A stretch of DNA of 46,262 bases from Caldilineaceae bacterium (GTDB taxonomy: Bacteria > Chloroflexota > Anaerolineae > Caldilineales > Caldilineaceae), in the NCBI GenBank assembly GCA_026645575.1, contig JAPKMW010000096.1:1-46262 (forward strand), given 5' to 3'. This document shows, piece by piece, positions 1-7,648 of this stretch. Both the position numbers and the translations under genes were made by a program. Under the pieces are notes generated by a model that made no database searches, had not been told where the DNA came from, and saw nothing but the letters and a program-made list of their open reading frames with translations. Position 1 is the first letter of the stretch; each line of letters opens with the position of its first letter.

Positions 1-121
1 AAAGTTTGGTTTCGTCACCTTTACTTTACCCGGTGGGCCATCCCCCTCCAAATTTCAACCAAACTAGATACACTACCCCACAAATACGCAATCATGAAAT
101 GCATCGAATGGTGCTTTGAGT

Positions 122-150
122 TTGACATCTACGCCATCGCCCGTTATACT
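122..150 (+). promoter_or_regulatory. Near-consensus sigma70-type promoter upstream of gatC
   Basis: TTGACA lies at 122-127 and TATACT at 145-150, separated by exactly 17 bp. Transcription would start near 157, leaving a leader of about 340 nt before gatC at 499. No coding frame in 1-498 looks real, so this promoter should drive either the gatCA leader or a separate small RNA. Bases 1-121 hold nothing I recognise. Confidence 0.7.
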
Positions 151-156
151 TTTCGT

Positions 157-354
157 ACTGACTTTGTGGCATCAATTATACGATTCTGCTGAATTTACTA
201 ATCAACTTTACTGATCAACCATGCACCACTCACTTTGTTGTTTTTTGGGGAATAGCGCCTTCTACGCAGCAGCATGTGCCGCAGCGGCAGCTAGACGCGC
301 GTCCCGGTAAGTGGTTGGTTGACCAACGCCGTGGGCGCACACCACGGCGTTTTT
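157..354 (+). ncRNA. Structured leader or small RNA ending in a terminator
   Basis: The segment from the predicted start near 157 to the terminator at 326-354 has no convincing ORF. Bases 215-221 plus 225-230 are perfectly complementary to 310-322, giving a 13-bp helix broken only by a 3-nt bulge. The 3' side of that helix also contains a self-complementary element (315-326) directly abutting the terminator stem, so alternative pairings are possible. This could be an attenuator for gatCA, perhaps tRNA-sensing, or an independent RNA of about 200 nt. I could not find a canonical T-box sequence. The boundaries are inferred. Confidence 0.4.
326..354 (+). terminator. Intrinsic terminator 1 in the gatC leader
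   Basis: A perfect 9-bp stem (326-334 with 342-350) and 7-nt loop are followed by four T residues. It is oriented to stop plus-strand transcription before gatC. Confidence 0.7.
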
Positions 355-376
355 GATTGGGGCAAAGTAGCCGTCA

Positions 377-409
377 AGCGTCGTGGTTTTCTCTCCACGA
401 CGCTTTTTT
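377..409 (+). terminator. Intrinsic terminator 2 in the gatC leader
   Basis: A perfect 10-bp stem (377-386 with 395-404), an 8-nt loop and a T-run to 409 form a strong terminator. It is the second one within 60 bp and lies 90 bp before the gatC start. Two in series between promoter and gene suggest either attenuation or robust termination of a separate upstream RNA. Confidence 0.75.
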
Positions 410-436
410 ATGCATAAAGAACCCCACTCGTAGCCG

Positions 437-459
437 GTTGCCGGTCCGTGACCGGCAAC
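437..459. repeat. Short palindrome related to the repeat at 17423-17483
   Basis: A perfect 9-bp inverted repeat (437-445 with 451-459) sits just before the gatC ribosome-binding site. Its flanking sequence (CTCGTAGCCGGT, then CCGTGACCGGC) recurs in the long palindrome at 17423-17483, so the two belong to one dispersed intergenic repeat family. Confidence 0.6.
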
Positions 460-498
460 GAGCGGAGTTGTAATGATACAAAAAGGGAGTAAGCCACC

Positions 499-789
499 AT
501 GCAGTTGACCACCGAGGAAGTGCGCCATGTGGCGGAGTTAGCCAAACTGGCGTTGACCGAAGAAGAGATTGTCCAGTACACGCAGCAACTCTCGGCCATT
601 CTGGACTATGCTGCCCTATTGCAGCAGGTGGATACCAGCGCCGTGCCGCCAACGCCCCACATTTTGCCCTTGACCAACATCATGCGCGTCGACGAAGTGC
701 GACCTTCGTTGACCAACACCGAAGCTTTGGCCAACGCGCCTGATAGCGCCGATGGCTTCTTCCGCGTCCGCGCCGTTTTTGAAGAATAA
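499..789 (+). CDS. gatC: Asp-tRNA(Asn)/Glu-tRNA(Gln) amidotransferase subunit C
   Basis: GatC is the small stabilising subunit of the GatCAB amidotransferase, which converts mischarged Glu-tRNA(Gln) and Asp-tRNA(Asn) to the amidated forms in the cytoplasm. The 96-residue length, the early [12 protein letters not shown] helix and the C-terminal [13 protein letters not shown] segment (here MRVDEVRPS) are typical. The ATG is preceded by AAAAGGGAG at good spacing. gatA follows after 26 bp, the usual gatC-gatA order. Expression may be controlled by the terminator-containing leader upstream. gatB is not in this window. Confidence 0.95.
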   Translation: MQLTTEEVRHVAELAKLALTEEEIVQYTQQLSAILDYAALLQQVDTSAVPPTPHILPLTNIMRVDEVRPSLTNTEALANAPDSADGFFRVRAVFEE

Positions 790-815
790 AGCAACAACTA
801 CGAAAGCTTTTGACC

Positions 816-2279
816 ATGTCCAAACCGTTGCATGAACTGACCATCCACGAAGCGCTGACCGGGATGCGCGCTGGTGAATTTTCCTCGGTTGAATTGACCA
901 GCGCACTGCTGGCGCGCATTGACGCTGTTGACCCCCAAGTGCAAGCCTACTTGACGGTCACGCGCGAAGGGGCGTTACGCCAAGCCCAAGCGGCAGATGA
1001 GCAGCGCGCTCGTGGCGAAGAAGCGTCGCTCTTAGGTGTCCCGCTGGCAATCAAAGATGTGCTGGCGACGGACGGGGTACAAACAACCTGCGGCAGCAAA
1101 ATCTTGCAAGGCTTCAAGCCGCCTTATACCGCCACCGCCGTTAAACGGTTGGAAACGGCGGGCGCGGTGATGCTGGGCAAGGTCAACTGCGATGAATTTG
1201 CTATGGGGTCGAGTAACGAAAATAGCGGCTACTTTGTCACACGCAACCCGTGGAATCTGGAACGGGTGCCGGGGGGCAGCAGCGGCGGGTCGGCGGCGGC
1301 GGTGGCGGCGCAGGAAGCGTTGGGCGCCCTCGGCACCGACACCGGCGGCAGCGTCCGTTTGCCCGCTTCGTTTTGTGGCATTGTCGGCTTGAAACCATCC
1401 TACGGTCGCATTAGCCGCTATGGCCTGGTGGCCTATGGCAGCAGCCTCGACCAGATCGGCCCAATGACCAAAGATGTGCGCGATACGGCATTGCTCCTGC
1501 AAACCATGGCTGGGGCCGATCCGTTGGATAGCACTTGTCTCAATGCGCCTATCCCTGATTATGGTGCGGCATTGGGTGGCTCGGTGGCTGGTTTACGCAT
1601 TGGTCTGCCCAAAGAATATTTTATTGCCGGAATTCAGCCGGAGGTGGAGCAGGCGGTGCGGACGGCGATTGCCCAGTTGGAAAGCTTGGGCGCGCAGATT
1701 GTGCCGGTTTCGCTACCCAACACGGACAAAGCGCTGCCGGTCTACTATTTGGTTGCGACCGCCGAAGCTAGTGCCAACCTGAGCCGTTATGACGGCGTCC
1801 GCTTTGGTCATAGCGCCCAGGCCGACAGTATGTTTGACAACTTCCGCCAGACCCGCGGTCAAGGCTTTGGGCCGGAGGTCAAGCGGCGTATTATGTTAGG
1901 CACGTATGCCCTTAGCGCCGGCTACTATGACGCCTACTATTTGAAAGCCCAGCAGGTGCGCACCCTAATCAAGCAGGATTTTGAGCGGGTCTTTGCCGAG
2001 GTGGATCTCATCGCTTGCCCGATCTCACCCACCACCGCCTTCCGCATTGGGGAGAAGACGGACGATCCACTGGAAATGTACTTGACCGATGTCTTCACCA
2101 TCAGCATGAATGTGGCCGGTATCTGTGGCATCAGTGTGCCATGTGGCTTTGACAGCAGTGGGTTGCCCATCGGCTTACAACTGGTCGGGCCGCACTTGGG
2201 GGAAGAGACGCTGCTCCGTGCCGCCTATGCCTATGAACAAAGCACTGATTGGCACAAACAACGCGCGGAACTTACGTAG
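816..2279 (+). CDS. gatA: Asp-tRNA(Asn)/Glu-tRNA(Gln) amidotransferase subunit A
   Basis: GatA is the amidase subunit that hydrolyses glutamine and supplies ammonia to GatB for tRNA-dependent amidation. The 487-residue product has the amidase-signature catalytic triad: K80 in LAIKD, S155 in the PGGSSGGSA loop and nucleophile S179 in [12 protein letters not shown]. This numbering is almost identical to characterised GatA proteins. I chose the ATG at 816; a TTG two codons upstream (810) is possible but less likely. No strong ribosome-binding site is visible, which fits translational coupling with gatC 26 bp upstream. Everything expected of an intact family member is present. Confidence 0.95.
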   Translation: MSKPLHELTIHEALTGMRAGEFSSVELTSALLARIDAVDPQVQAYLTVTREGALRQAQAADEQRARGEEASLLGVPLAIKDVLATDGVQTTCGSKILQGFKPPYTATAVKRLETAGAVMLGKVNCDEFAMGSSNENSGYFVTRNPWNLERVPGGSSGGSAAAVAAQEALGALGTDTGGSVRLPASFCGIVGLKPSYGRISRYGLVAYGSSLDQIGPMTKDVRDTALLLQTMAGADPLDSTCLNAPIPDYGAALGGSVAGLRIGLPKEYFIAGIQPEVEQAVRTAIAQLESLGAQIVPVSLPNTDKALPVYYLVATAEASANLSRYDGVRFGHSAQADSMFDNFRQTRGQGFGPEVKRRIMLGTYALSAGYYDAYYLKAQQVRTLIKQDFERVFAEVDLIACPISPTTAFRIGEKTDDPLEMYLTDVFTISMNVAGICGISVPCGFDSSGLPIGLQLVGPHLGEETLLRAAYAYEQSTDWHKQRAELT

Positions 2280-2432
2280 GACACCATGCGTACTACCTTT
2301 AGCCGCCTTTTTACGCTAAAAGACGCAGGTTCGCCCCGCTGTGAATATGATAAACTGGTGCGCAACCAGGCGTTTCGCTTGTCTCGACCGCGTACTGCAC
2401 CGAGTGTCAATTACGCACTACTTGCCACCATG

Positions 2433-2467
2433 ACGCAACACGCAACACGCAACACGCAACACGCAAC
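2433..2467. repeat. Heptanucleotide tandem repeat, five exact copies
   Basis: Five exact head-to-tail copies of the 7-mer acgcaac fill 2433-2467. The array lies in the 560-bp gene-free stretch between gatA and the aminotransferase. The rest of that stretch (2280-2432 and 2468-2640) shows nothing recognisable. Confidence 0.9.
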
Positions 2468-2640
2468 AGATCGCGGCGCCACCGGCTTTGGCGTGGGTGG
2501 CATGGCCGTCGCACGTCGCCGGCACGCTCCAAGCATTGTCGGATTGTAGCGTGCAATCGGCTCTCCCCGGCATGATCGATGCCAGCCTTATCCTCAATTG
2601 ATGTAAAACTGAAAAACAAATCATCGTCAAGGAATAAATT

Positions 2641-2782
2641 GGATAGTAGATATTGGATAGTAGATATTGGATAGTAGATATTGGATAGTAGATATTGGCT
2701 ATTGAACATTAGGTAGTCTATTGTGGAATGAATATCCAATACCCAATATCTAATACCCAATATCTAATCTAATACCCAATCA
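2641..2782. repeat. 14-bp tandem repeat with an inverted partner arm
   Basis: Four exact copies of the 14-mer ggatagtagatatt (two heptads) fill 2641-2696. Downstream, about 2733-2782 carries degenerate repeats in the opposite orientation (units such as aatacccaatatct), so the two blocks can pair as a long hairpin around a spacer of about 35 bp. It lies 60 bp before the aminotransferase start. Confidence 0.85.
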
Positions 2783-2839
2783 CAAGTTATTTTGCGACGA
2801 TTACGTAAGCCCCAACGCGGGTAGGGAGATGTTTGTCTT

Positions 2840-4102
2840 ATGCAAAGCTTGATCCAAACACCAGTGCCAGGTGTGAAAGAGAAATTGGTGACACCGAACG
2901 GGAATGGTCAGCACCGGCTGTTGCGTGCGCACCATAGCCGGTTAAGCAAACGGGTGCAACGGGTGCCACCGTCGGGTATTCGCAAATATTTTGACATTGC
3001 CGCAACGATGGACGACGTGGTTAGCCTGGGCATTGGCGAGCCGGATTTTGTCACGCCGGAACCCATTTTACGTGCCGGGATTGAGAGTCTGGAACGGGGC
3101 AACACTGCCTACACCTCCAACTCCGGCATGATTGAACTGCGCCAGGCAGTGGTGCAGAAATTGGCCGAACGCTATGGCGGCGCCGCCTACAACCCAGAGA
3201 CCGAGGTGCTGATCACCGTGGGCGTCAGTGAGGCGATGTACCTGATCATGCAGGCGATCCTCGACCCCGGTGATGAGGTGATTGTGCCGCAACCCTGTTT
3301 TGTCAGCTACACTGCCAGCGTGATTCTGGCCGGCGGCGAAGTGGTTGATCTGCCGACCTACGCCGACAACGATTTTCAAGTGGACCCTGATGCCATTGAA
3401 GCCCTGATCACACCCCGCACCAAAGCGCTCCTCATCGGCTTTCCCAGCAACCCCACCGGCGCCGTGATGAACCGGGAAGGGCTGCTCAAAATCGCCCACA
3501 TTGCCGAAAAACATGACCTGATTGTCATCTCCGATGAGATTTATGACCGTCTGGTCTATGGCGACCACCAACATGTGATGTTTGCGTCGCTGCCCGGCAT
3601 GGTCGATCGCACCGTCCACCTGGGGGGGATGAGCAAAGATTATGCCATGACCGGTTGGCGCGTCGGCTATGCCCTGGGGCCGGCCGATCTGCTGGGCGCC
3701 ATGCGCAAGATCCACCAATACTTGATCATGTCGGCGCCGACGGTGGGACAAGAGGCGGCCCTGGTCGCGCTCACCGACCCTCGTGCCGACATTTATGTCG
3801 AGCAGATGGTCGCCAGCTATGACCAACGCCGCCGCCTGATTGTCAAAGGCTTAAATGAGTTGGGGCTGGATTGTGTCGAGCCGAAGGGCGCTTTCTACGC
3901 CTTCCCCAGCGTCCGCAAGACGGGGATGACTGAACACGAGTTTTGCGAACTGTTGCTGCGCGAAGAACGCGTTGCAGTCATTCCCGGCAGCGCGTTTGGG
4001 TATGGTGGCGAAGGTCACGTCCGCTGCGCCTACGCGGCCAGTTTGGAAAATATTGAAAAAGCGCTGGAACGGATGTACCGCTTTATGCAACGGCATGGGT
4101 AG
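2840..4102 (+). CDS. Class I/II pyridoxal-phosphate aminotransferase
   Basis: This is a fold-type I aminotransferase of the aspartate/aromatic group, transferring amino groups between amino acids and 2-oxo acids in the cytoplasm. The 420 residues include the substrate-loop motif VSLGIGEPDF (61-70), N204 in SNPTG, the D232/Y235 pair in SDEIYD, and the PLP-binding lysine K266 in GGMSKDYAMTGWR. The first 40 or so residues are a poorly conserved extension. The ATG is preceded by GTAGGGAG at good spacing. It stands alone, flanked by repeats, so the context does not reveal its substrate. Aspartate aminotransferase or a broad-specificity amino acid aminotransferase are both plausible. Confidence 0.88.
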   Translation: MQSLIQTPVPGVKEKLVTPNGNGQHRLLRAHHSRLSKRVQRVPPSGIRKYFDIAATMDDVVSLGIGEPDFVTPEPILRAGIESLERGNTAYTSNSGMIELRQAVVQKLAERYGGAAYNPETEVLITVGVSEAMYLIMQAILDPGDEVIVPQPCFVSYTASVILAGGEVVDLPTYADNDFQVDPDAIEALITPRTKALLIGFPSNPTGAVMNREGLLKIAHIAEKHDLIVISDEIYDRLVYGDHQHVMFASLPGMVDRTVHLGGMSKDYAMTGWRVGYALGPADLLGAMRKIHQYLIMSAPTVGQEAALVALTDPRADIYVEQMVASYDQRRRLIVKGLNELGLDCVEPKGAFYAFPSVRKTGMTEHEFCELLLREERVAVIPGSAFGYGGEGHVRCAYAASLENIEKALERMYRFMQRHG

Positions 4103-4522
4103 GCTAAAGCTGTAGTTGACCCCGTTGGCACGCCGCTTGGCTCTTTTTGCGGATTTTGACATTGCGGTTAGCTACAGCTATACTTGCTCTAAGTTTGGGT
4201 GTAATGCTAAGGCACATCAGGGATCCACAAGTAGGAAAGCCAACCGCACTAAATCTTGGCAAGAATGCGGCATATGGGGATATTTTGCGCTTTAGTGATG
4301 GCGATGTAATTGTTGCCAAACCTATACTAAAGTACGCTGGCAGCAACAGCCCCTCGCACGGCTATGGCAGCGGGTAGAGACGACGAAATGATCGATGTTG
4401 TCCATCAGACTTTACGCCGCCTGCTTGAGCTTGCCAGAACGAGCGTACATTCTGCAAATTCATGATAGTTCCCAATCGCTATTCGTTTCCCTGAACTAAG
4501 CCAGGCCAAAAGTTAATAGCGC
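4103..4522. other. Gene-poor stretch, possible gene debris
   Basis: About 420 bp with no convincing gene. A weak TTG-started frame at 4147-4377 resembles nothing I know. A 33-codon frame at 4364-4465 (around AAGRDDEMIDVV and LRRLLELA) has a helical, coding-like composition and could be the C-terminal scrap of a lost enzyme, but it lacks a ribosome-binding site. I would not annotate a protein here. Confidence 0.35.
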
Positions 4523-4580
4523 TTGACAAACTCATTTGATAAAGGTAGACTGAATCAAGTAGACTTGTCTTGGATCAAGA
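4523..4580 (+). promoter_or_regulatory. Promoter and double palindromic operator of the toxin-antitoxin pair
   Basis: TTGACA (4523-4528) and TAGACT (4546-4551) are spaced by 17 bp. Immediately downstream, in the expected initiation region, are two abutting palindromes: 4556-4567 (CAAGT-AG-ACTTG) and 4568-4580 (TCTTG-GAT-CAAGA). Their position over the start site fits an operator bound by the antitoxin or the toxin-antitoxin complex, the usual autoregulation of these systems. An apparent TTG start codon at 4523 is really the -35 box. Confidence 0.7.
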
Positions 4581-4594
4581 GCAAAGGGATAACG

Positions 4595-4897
4595 ATGACA
4601 ATTGTGACAATGAAAAGCGAAGAAGCGCGCAATAGTTGGCGTGATATGCTTGATATTGCCCTCAAGGGCGGTAGGGTAATTATTGAGCGGTATAGTAAAC
4701 CGCAGGCAGTTTTGGTTGGTTATGAACAGTGGCAAGTAACGCAACAACGCCTACAAGAATATGAGTTATTGCAAGAGGCGAAGCAAATTGCCGATCGTAT
4801 TGACCGTGGCGAGGAAAAAATGATCTCTCATGAGGAACTCAAGCGCCTTATGGTAGAAAAACGCGCTTCGGAAGCGGCGATCCATGTGGGAACTTGA
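4595..4897 (+). CDS. Phd/YefM-type antitoxin
   Basis: A 100-residue antitoxin-like protein, probably a DNA-binding autorepressor whose C-terminus neutralises the toxin encoded next. The N-terminal half (SEEARNSWRDMLD, then a short strand GGRVIIERYSKPQAVLV) matches the Phd/YefM fold, in which a helix is followed by the recognisable 'sk.vaVLv' segment. The C-terminal half is charged and helical, typical of a toxin-binding tail. The ATG at 4595 follows AAGGGAT and lies just past the promoter and operator. The gene overlaps the toxin start by 14 bp, implying translational coupling. Confidence 0.82.
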   Translation: MTIVTMKSEEARNSWRDMLDIALKGGRVIIERYSKPQAVLVGYEQWQVTQQRLQEYELLQEAKQIADRIDRGEEKMISHEELKRLMVEKRASEAAIHVGT

Positions 4898-5126
4898 GTA
4901 TACGGAAGAGGTTAAACTCTATTTCCTTGATAACTATCCATACACATTTGACCTGCTTGTCAAAATCGAAGAATTAAAATTTTCCCCTGACGCCAAGCCA
5001 CTGGAGGGATGTATGCACGTCCCACCTAACTTCTACTTCTGGCGAGTGTTGGATCACCTGGTGATTTATAGGAAGCTAATCGAAAGCAACACACTAGAGA
5101 TTCTGGTTGTGAAACCAACTGCATAA
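4884..5126 (+). CDS. RelE/ParE-like toxin
   Basis: An 80-residue small protein overlapping the antitoxin, in the order antitoxin then toxin. The pattern of a helical N-terminus (EVKLYFLDN), a central strand region and a C-terminal pair of strands (HLVIYRKL and LEILVVKP) resembles the RelE/ParE superfamily, whose last strands typically read 'yRv.Y.i....i.il.v'. RelE members cut mRNA on the ribosome and ParE members poison gyrase; I cannot tell which applies. The short length and lack of an obvious basic catalytic cluster make function uncertain, but the pairing is convincing. Confidence 0.7.
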   Translation: MWELEYTEEVKLYFLDNYPYTFDLLVKIEELKFSPDAKPLEGCMHVPPNFYFWRVLDHLVIYRKLIESNTLEILVVKPTA

Positions 5127-5173
5127 CATAAAACCATGACAGCCCAAATTCTCAGGCTCAATCTACATACAGC

Positions 5174-6160
5174 ATGGCAAATCTAGCACAAACTACTCCA
5201 ACGATCCTTCCCCCGCAAACCCACAAGCGCGCGTGGTGGCAACCCCGCTCGCGACGCGCCTCCCGACGGCTGGCCTTTTACCTGATGATCAGCCCGTGGC
5301 TGATTGGCTTTCTGGCGCTGGGGGTCATTCCATTGGTTGTCGGCTTTATGGCCTCGTTCACCAACTATGACGGGCTGAATGTTGATGCCTACAAGTGGAT
5401 CGGGCTGCGCAACTACAACCGCATCTTTCAGGACTCGGAGGCGGTCTACGCCTTTCAGCGCACCTTGCTCTGGAGTGCGCTCAATGTGCCGATCTGGCTG
5501 GCGCTTTCCTTTACGTTGGCGCTGATTTTGAACCAGGGCATTCGGGCGCGGGGCTTTTTCCGCACGCTCTTTTACCTGCCCAGCATTATTCCAGCGGTGG
5601 GTGCGGTCTGGGCGTGGCGACTCTTGCTCGACCCCAATAACGGTGTGGTCAATGCCATCATCAGCATCTTCCGTCCCGGCACAGCGATCCTCTGGACGAC
5701 CGACTACGCACTCGAATCGTTGACCATGTTGGCGGTCTGGCAGGGGGCAGGCGTCGGCATGGTGATCTTCCTGGCCGGGCTGCAAGGCATTCCGCGCGAA
5801 CTGGAAGAGGCCGCCAATCTCGACGGCGCCTCAACACTACAAACCTTCCGCCACATTACCATCCCGCTGATGACGCCGGTGATCTTCTTCCAGTTGATTC
5901 TGGGCATTATCGGCTCGTTGCAACAATTTGCCCTGCCCATGTTGTTGGCCGGTGGGCGCATGGGGTCGGTGCCGCCGCGCGATGCCTACTTCTTTGTCGT
6001 CCATGTCATGCGCCAGATCTTCACCTTTTCGCGCTTTGGCTATGGGTTGGCGCTTATGTGGGTCTTGTTTGTGGTGGTGGTGATCCTGACGATCATCGTC
6101 TTCCGCACTAGCCGCTACTGGGTCTTTTATGAAGTTGATGTTGAAGGGGAAAAGCGATGA
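5174..6160 (+). CDS. Carbohydrate ABC transporter permease, MalF/UgpA type
   Basis: A 328-residue inner-membrane subunit of a CUT1-type ABC importer. A basic N-terminus is followed by a first membrane segment (FYLMISPWLIGFLAL) and about five more. The cytoplasmic EAA loop near residues 207-225 (EEAANLDGAS, then HITIPLMTP) contacts the ATPase. The last codons overlap the partner permease by an ATGA junction at 6157-6160, so the two are co-translated. No sugar-binding protein or ATPase gene is adjacent; the ATPase of such systems is often shared, but a missing binding protein is unusual. No clear ribosome-binding site precedes the ATG. Confidence 0.9.
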   Translation: MANLAQTTPTILPPQTHKRAWWQPRSRRASRRLAFYLMISPWLIGFLALGVIPLVVGFMASFTNYDGLNVDAYKWIGLRNYNRIFQDSEAVYAFQRTLLWSALNVPIWLALSFTLALILNQGIRARGFFRTLFYLPSIIPAVGAVWAWRLLLDPNNGVVNAIISIFRPGTAILWTTDYALESLTMLAVWQGAGVGMVIFLAGLQGIPRELEEAANLDGASTLQTFRHITIPLMTPVIFFQLILGIIGSLQQFALPMLLAGGRMGSVPPRDAYFFVVHVMRQIFTFSRFGYGLALMWVLFVVVVILTIIVFRTSRYWVFYEVDVEGEKR

Positions 6161-7056
6161 CCACCGTTACCCACACCGTCGCACACCAAGCCGCCACTTC
6201 ATCCATGCGCCGTGATCGCGCCCGCAAACGGTGGCGGCTTACGATCTCCTACGCCCTCTTATATTTTACCGTCGCCGTGATGGCCGCACCGGTCGTCTGG
6301 ATGATCCTCTCGTCGCTCAAATCGGAGCCAGAATTTACCCAGTACCCACCAATTATCCTGGCCGATCCGATTCGCTGGGACAACTATTGGAGCGCGCTGA
6401 CCTGGATTCCTTTCTTCCGTTACACCTGGAACTCGACCTTTCTGGCGACCATGTTTGCCACCTTCACTGTGACCACCAGCGCGATGGTCGGCTTTGCCTT
6501 TGCGCGCCTGGACGCGCCCGGTAAGGCTAAACTCTTTGCGATTGTAGTCTCGCTCTTGATGGTGCCGTCGATTGTGACCATTATTCCCCAGTTTGTGATC
6601 TTTGCCCGCTTGGGCTTGACCAACAGCTATTGGCCCTGGCTGCTCTGGGGCATTGCCGCTTCGCCCTTTCACATCTTCCTCTTCCGCCAATTCTTCACCG
6701 CCATCCCGCGCGATCTAGAAGATGCCGCCGAAGTGGATGGCGCCGGCCCCTTTCGCGTCTTTTGGCAGATCTTTCTGCCCAATGCCAAACCGGCACTGGC
6801 GACCTCCTTTATTCTCAACTTTGTTGGCGTCTGGGGCGACTGGGTGGCGCCGGTCATCTACCTGGATGATCTCAAGACCACCCTGGCCGTCAAACTGGCG
6901 ACCCCCACCTATACCGATCCCGGCAATGTGACCGGCCAAATTTACGTAACGATCACCCTAGCGGCGGCGGTGATCTACACCATTCCACCCGTGATCATGT
7001 TCTTTATTGCGCAGAAGAATATCATGGAGGGCGTGGTAACGACCGGGTTGAAGTAA
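6157..7056 (+). CDS. Carbohydrate ABC transporter permease, MalG/UgpE type
   Basis: A 299-residue partner of the preceding permease, completing the heterodimeric membrane channel of a CUT1 sugar importer. It has about six membrane segments and an EAA loop near residues 186-205 (LEDAAEVDGAG, then IFLPNAKPAL). The start overlaps the upstream gene by 4 bp. The substrate cannot be read from the sequence. A long inverted repeat follows the stop codon immediately (7058-7133) and probably ends the transcript. Confidence 0.9.
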   Translation: MTTVTHTVAHQAATSSMRRDRARKRWRLTISYALLYFTVAVMAAPVVWMILSSLKSEPEFTQYPPIILADPIRWDNYWSALTWIPFFRYTWNSTFLATMFATFTVTTSAMVGFAFARLDAPGKAKLFAIVVSLLMVPSIVTIIPQFVIFARLGLTNSYWPWLLWGIAASPFHIFLFRQFFTAIPRDLEDAAEVDGAGPFRVFWQIFLPNAKPALATSFILNFVGVWGDWVAPVIYLDDLKTTLAVKLATPTYTDPGNVTGQIYVTITLAAAVIYTIPPVIMFFIAQKNIMEGVVTTGLK

Positions 7057-7057
7057 A

Positions 7058-7133
7058 AACTACAACGAATTGGGAGACTAACGAATTGGTCTGGTCGGAT
7101 TGCCAATTCGTTAATCCCCCATTCGTTGTAGTT
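7058..7133. repeat. Long inverted repeat after the permease genes
   Basis: Outer arms 7058-7070 and 7121-7133 match over 13 bp, and inner arms 7072-7089 and 7103-7120 pair closely. The element starts two bases after the permease stop and lies between tandem plus-strand genes and the minus-strand remnants beyond. It lacks a T-run but could form a stable RNA hairpin in both directions. Confidence 0.85.
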
Positions 7134-7142
7134 ATGCAAGCA

Positions 7143-7290
7143 TCATTGATGAGCGGTCAATCCCTTGTTGCGTGCCAGCAACGCCAGTGCCGTCCGGTCG
7201 GCCACCTGCAACTTACTGAGGATATTCGACACATGATTGCGCACCGTCTTCTGGCTGAGGGTCAGACGGTGCGCAATTCCGTGGTTAAAG
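7143..7290 (-). pseudogene. LuxR-family response regulator, C-terminal HTH remnant
   Basis: Read on the minus strand, this frame ends at TGA (7143-7145) and encodes a textbook LuxR/FixJ helix-turn-helix C-terminus (IAHRLTLSQKTVRNHVSNIL, then SKLQVADRTALALLARNKGL). The receiver domain and the start of the HTH are gone. Upstream the frame runs into the remnant of a different gene at about 7290-7300. Such proteins normally bind DNA after phosphorylation by a sensor kinase. With no start codon or N-terminal domain it is almost certainly dead. Confidence 0.85.
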
Positions 7291-7494
7291 TAACCCCAGC
7301 GTCCCCATCGCCGTCGCTGAGGGCGGGATGCCCATGATCAACGCCACCAGCCGCATTGCCACCCGTGACCCGCCGCCCAAAATGAGCAGCCCCCATAGCC
7401 CGCCCACAAGCAACCCCGCAGCGGGTCGTCTCAAGTTGACTGTCCATTGCTGCATCTGGAATTGGAAAGAGTAAAGCAACTTGCTGTTGGTCAT
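7285..7494 (-). pseudogene. Truncated membrane protein, N-terminal fragment
   Basis: A 69-codon minus-strand frame with an excellent AGGAGGA ribosome-binding site 5 nt before its ATG at 7494. It encodes a soluble start, then a hydrophobic helix (LLVGGLWGLLILGG) and a segment SRVAMRLVALIMGIPP typical of the first part of small Chloroflexota multi-pass membrane proteins of unknown function. It stops abruptly at the junction with the LuxR remnant, so a deletion appears to have fused the 5' end of one gene to the 3' end of another. The intact start suggests a short peptide might still be made. Confidence 0.65.
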
Positions 7495-7514
7495 AGAGTC
7501 CTCCTGAAATCCCC

Positions 7515-7621
7515 AGTCATGGCGTGACGACTGACGGTAGACGAGGGTTTCAACCCTCGAACCCGTGGCCCCTAGACCGGCCTTGAAAGACCGGCCTACC
7601 CTCAGTCGTCACGCCGTGACT
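7515..7621. repeat. Compound palindromic intergenic element
   Basis: Outer 26-nt arms (7515-7540 and 7596-7621) pair with only two mismatches. Inside lie a perfect hairpin at 7542-7559 and two direct copies of agaccggcct. It sits just downstream of the lipoprotein gene and may act as a terminator or a mobile palindromic unit. Confidence 0.85.
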
Positions 7622-7648
7622 AATGTGCGATTGGTGACCTCAATGCCA

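Noticed and set aside
301..354. Canonical T-box antiterminator in the gatC leader
   Set aside because: The conserved T-box sequence (AGGGTGG-ACCGCG type) is not present; only a general attenuator-like architecture can be claimed.
2286..2549. An 87-codon frame after gatA
   Set aside because: It runs through the acgcaac heptad array, has no domain and no ribosome-binding site.
2641..2782. Possible CRISPR array
   Set aside because: The units are 14 bp, directly abutting and without unique spacers, and the downstream block is inverted; no cas genes are present.
4147..4377. A 76-codon frame with a hydrophobic N-terminus
   Set aside because: TTG start without ribosome-binding site, no recognisable similarity and a position in apparent gene debris.
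4523..4594. N-terminal extension of the antitoxin starting at TTG 4523
   Set aside because: The TTG is the -35 hexamer of a consensus-spaced promoter and the operator lies inside the extension; the ATG at 4595 has the ribosome-binding site.
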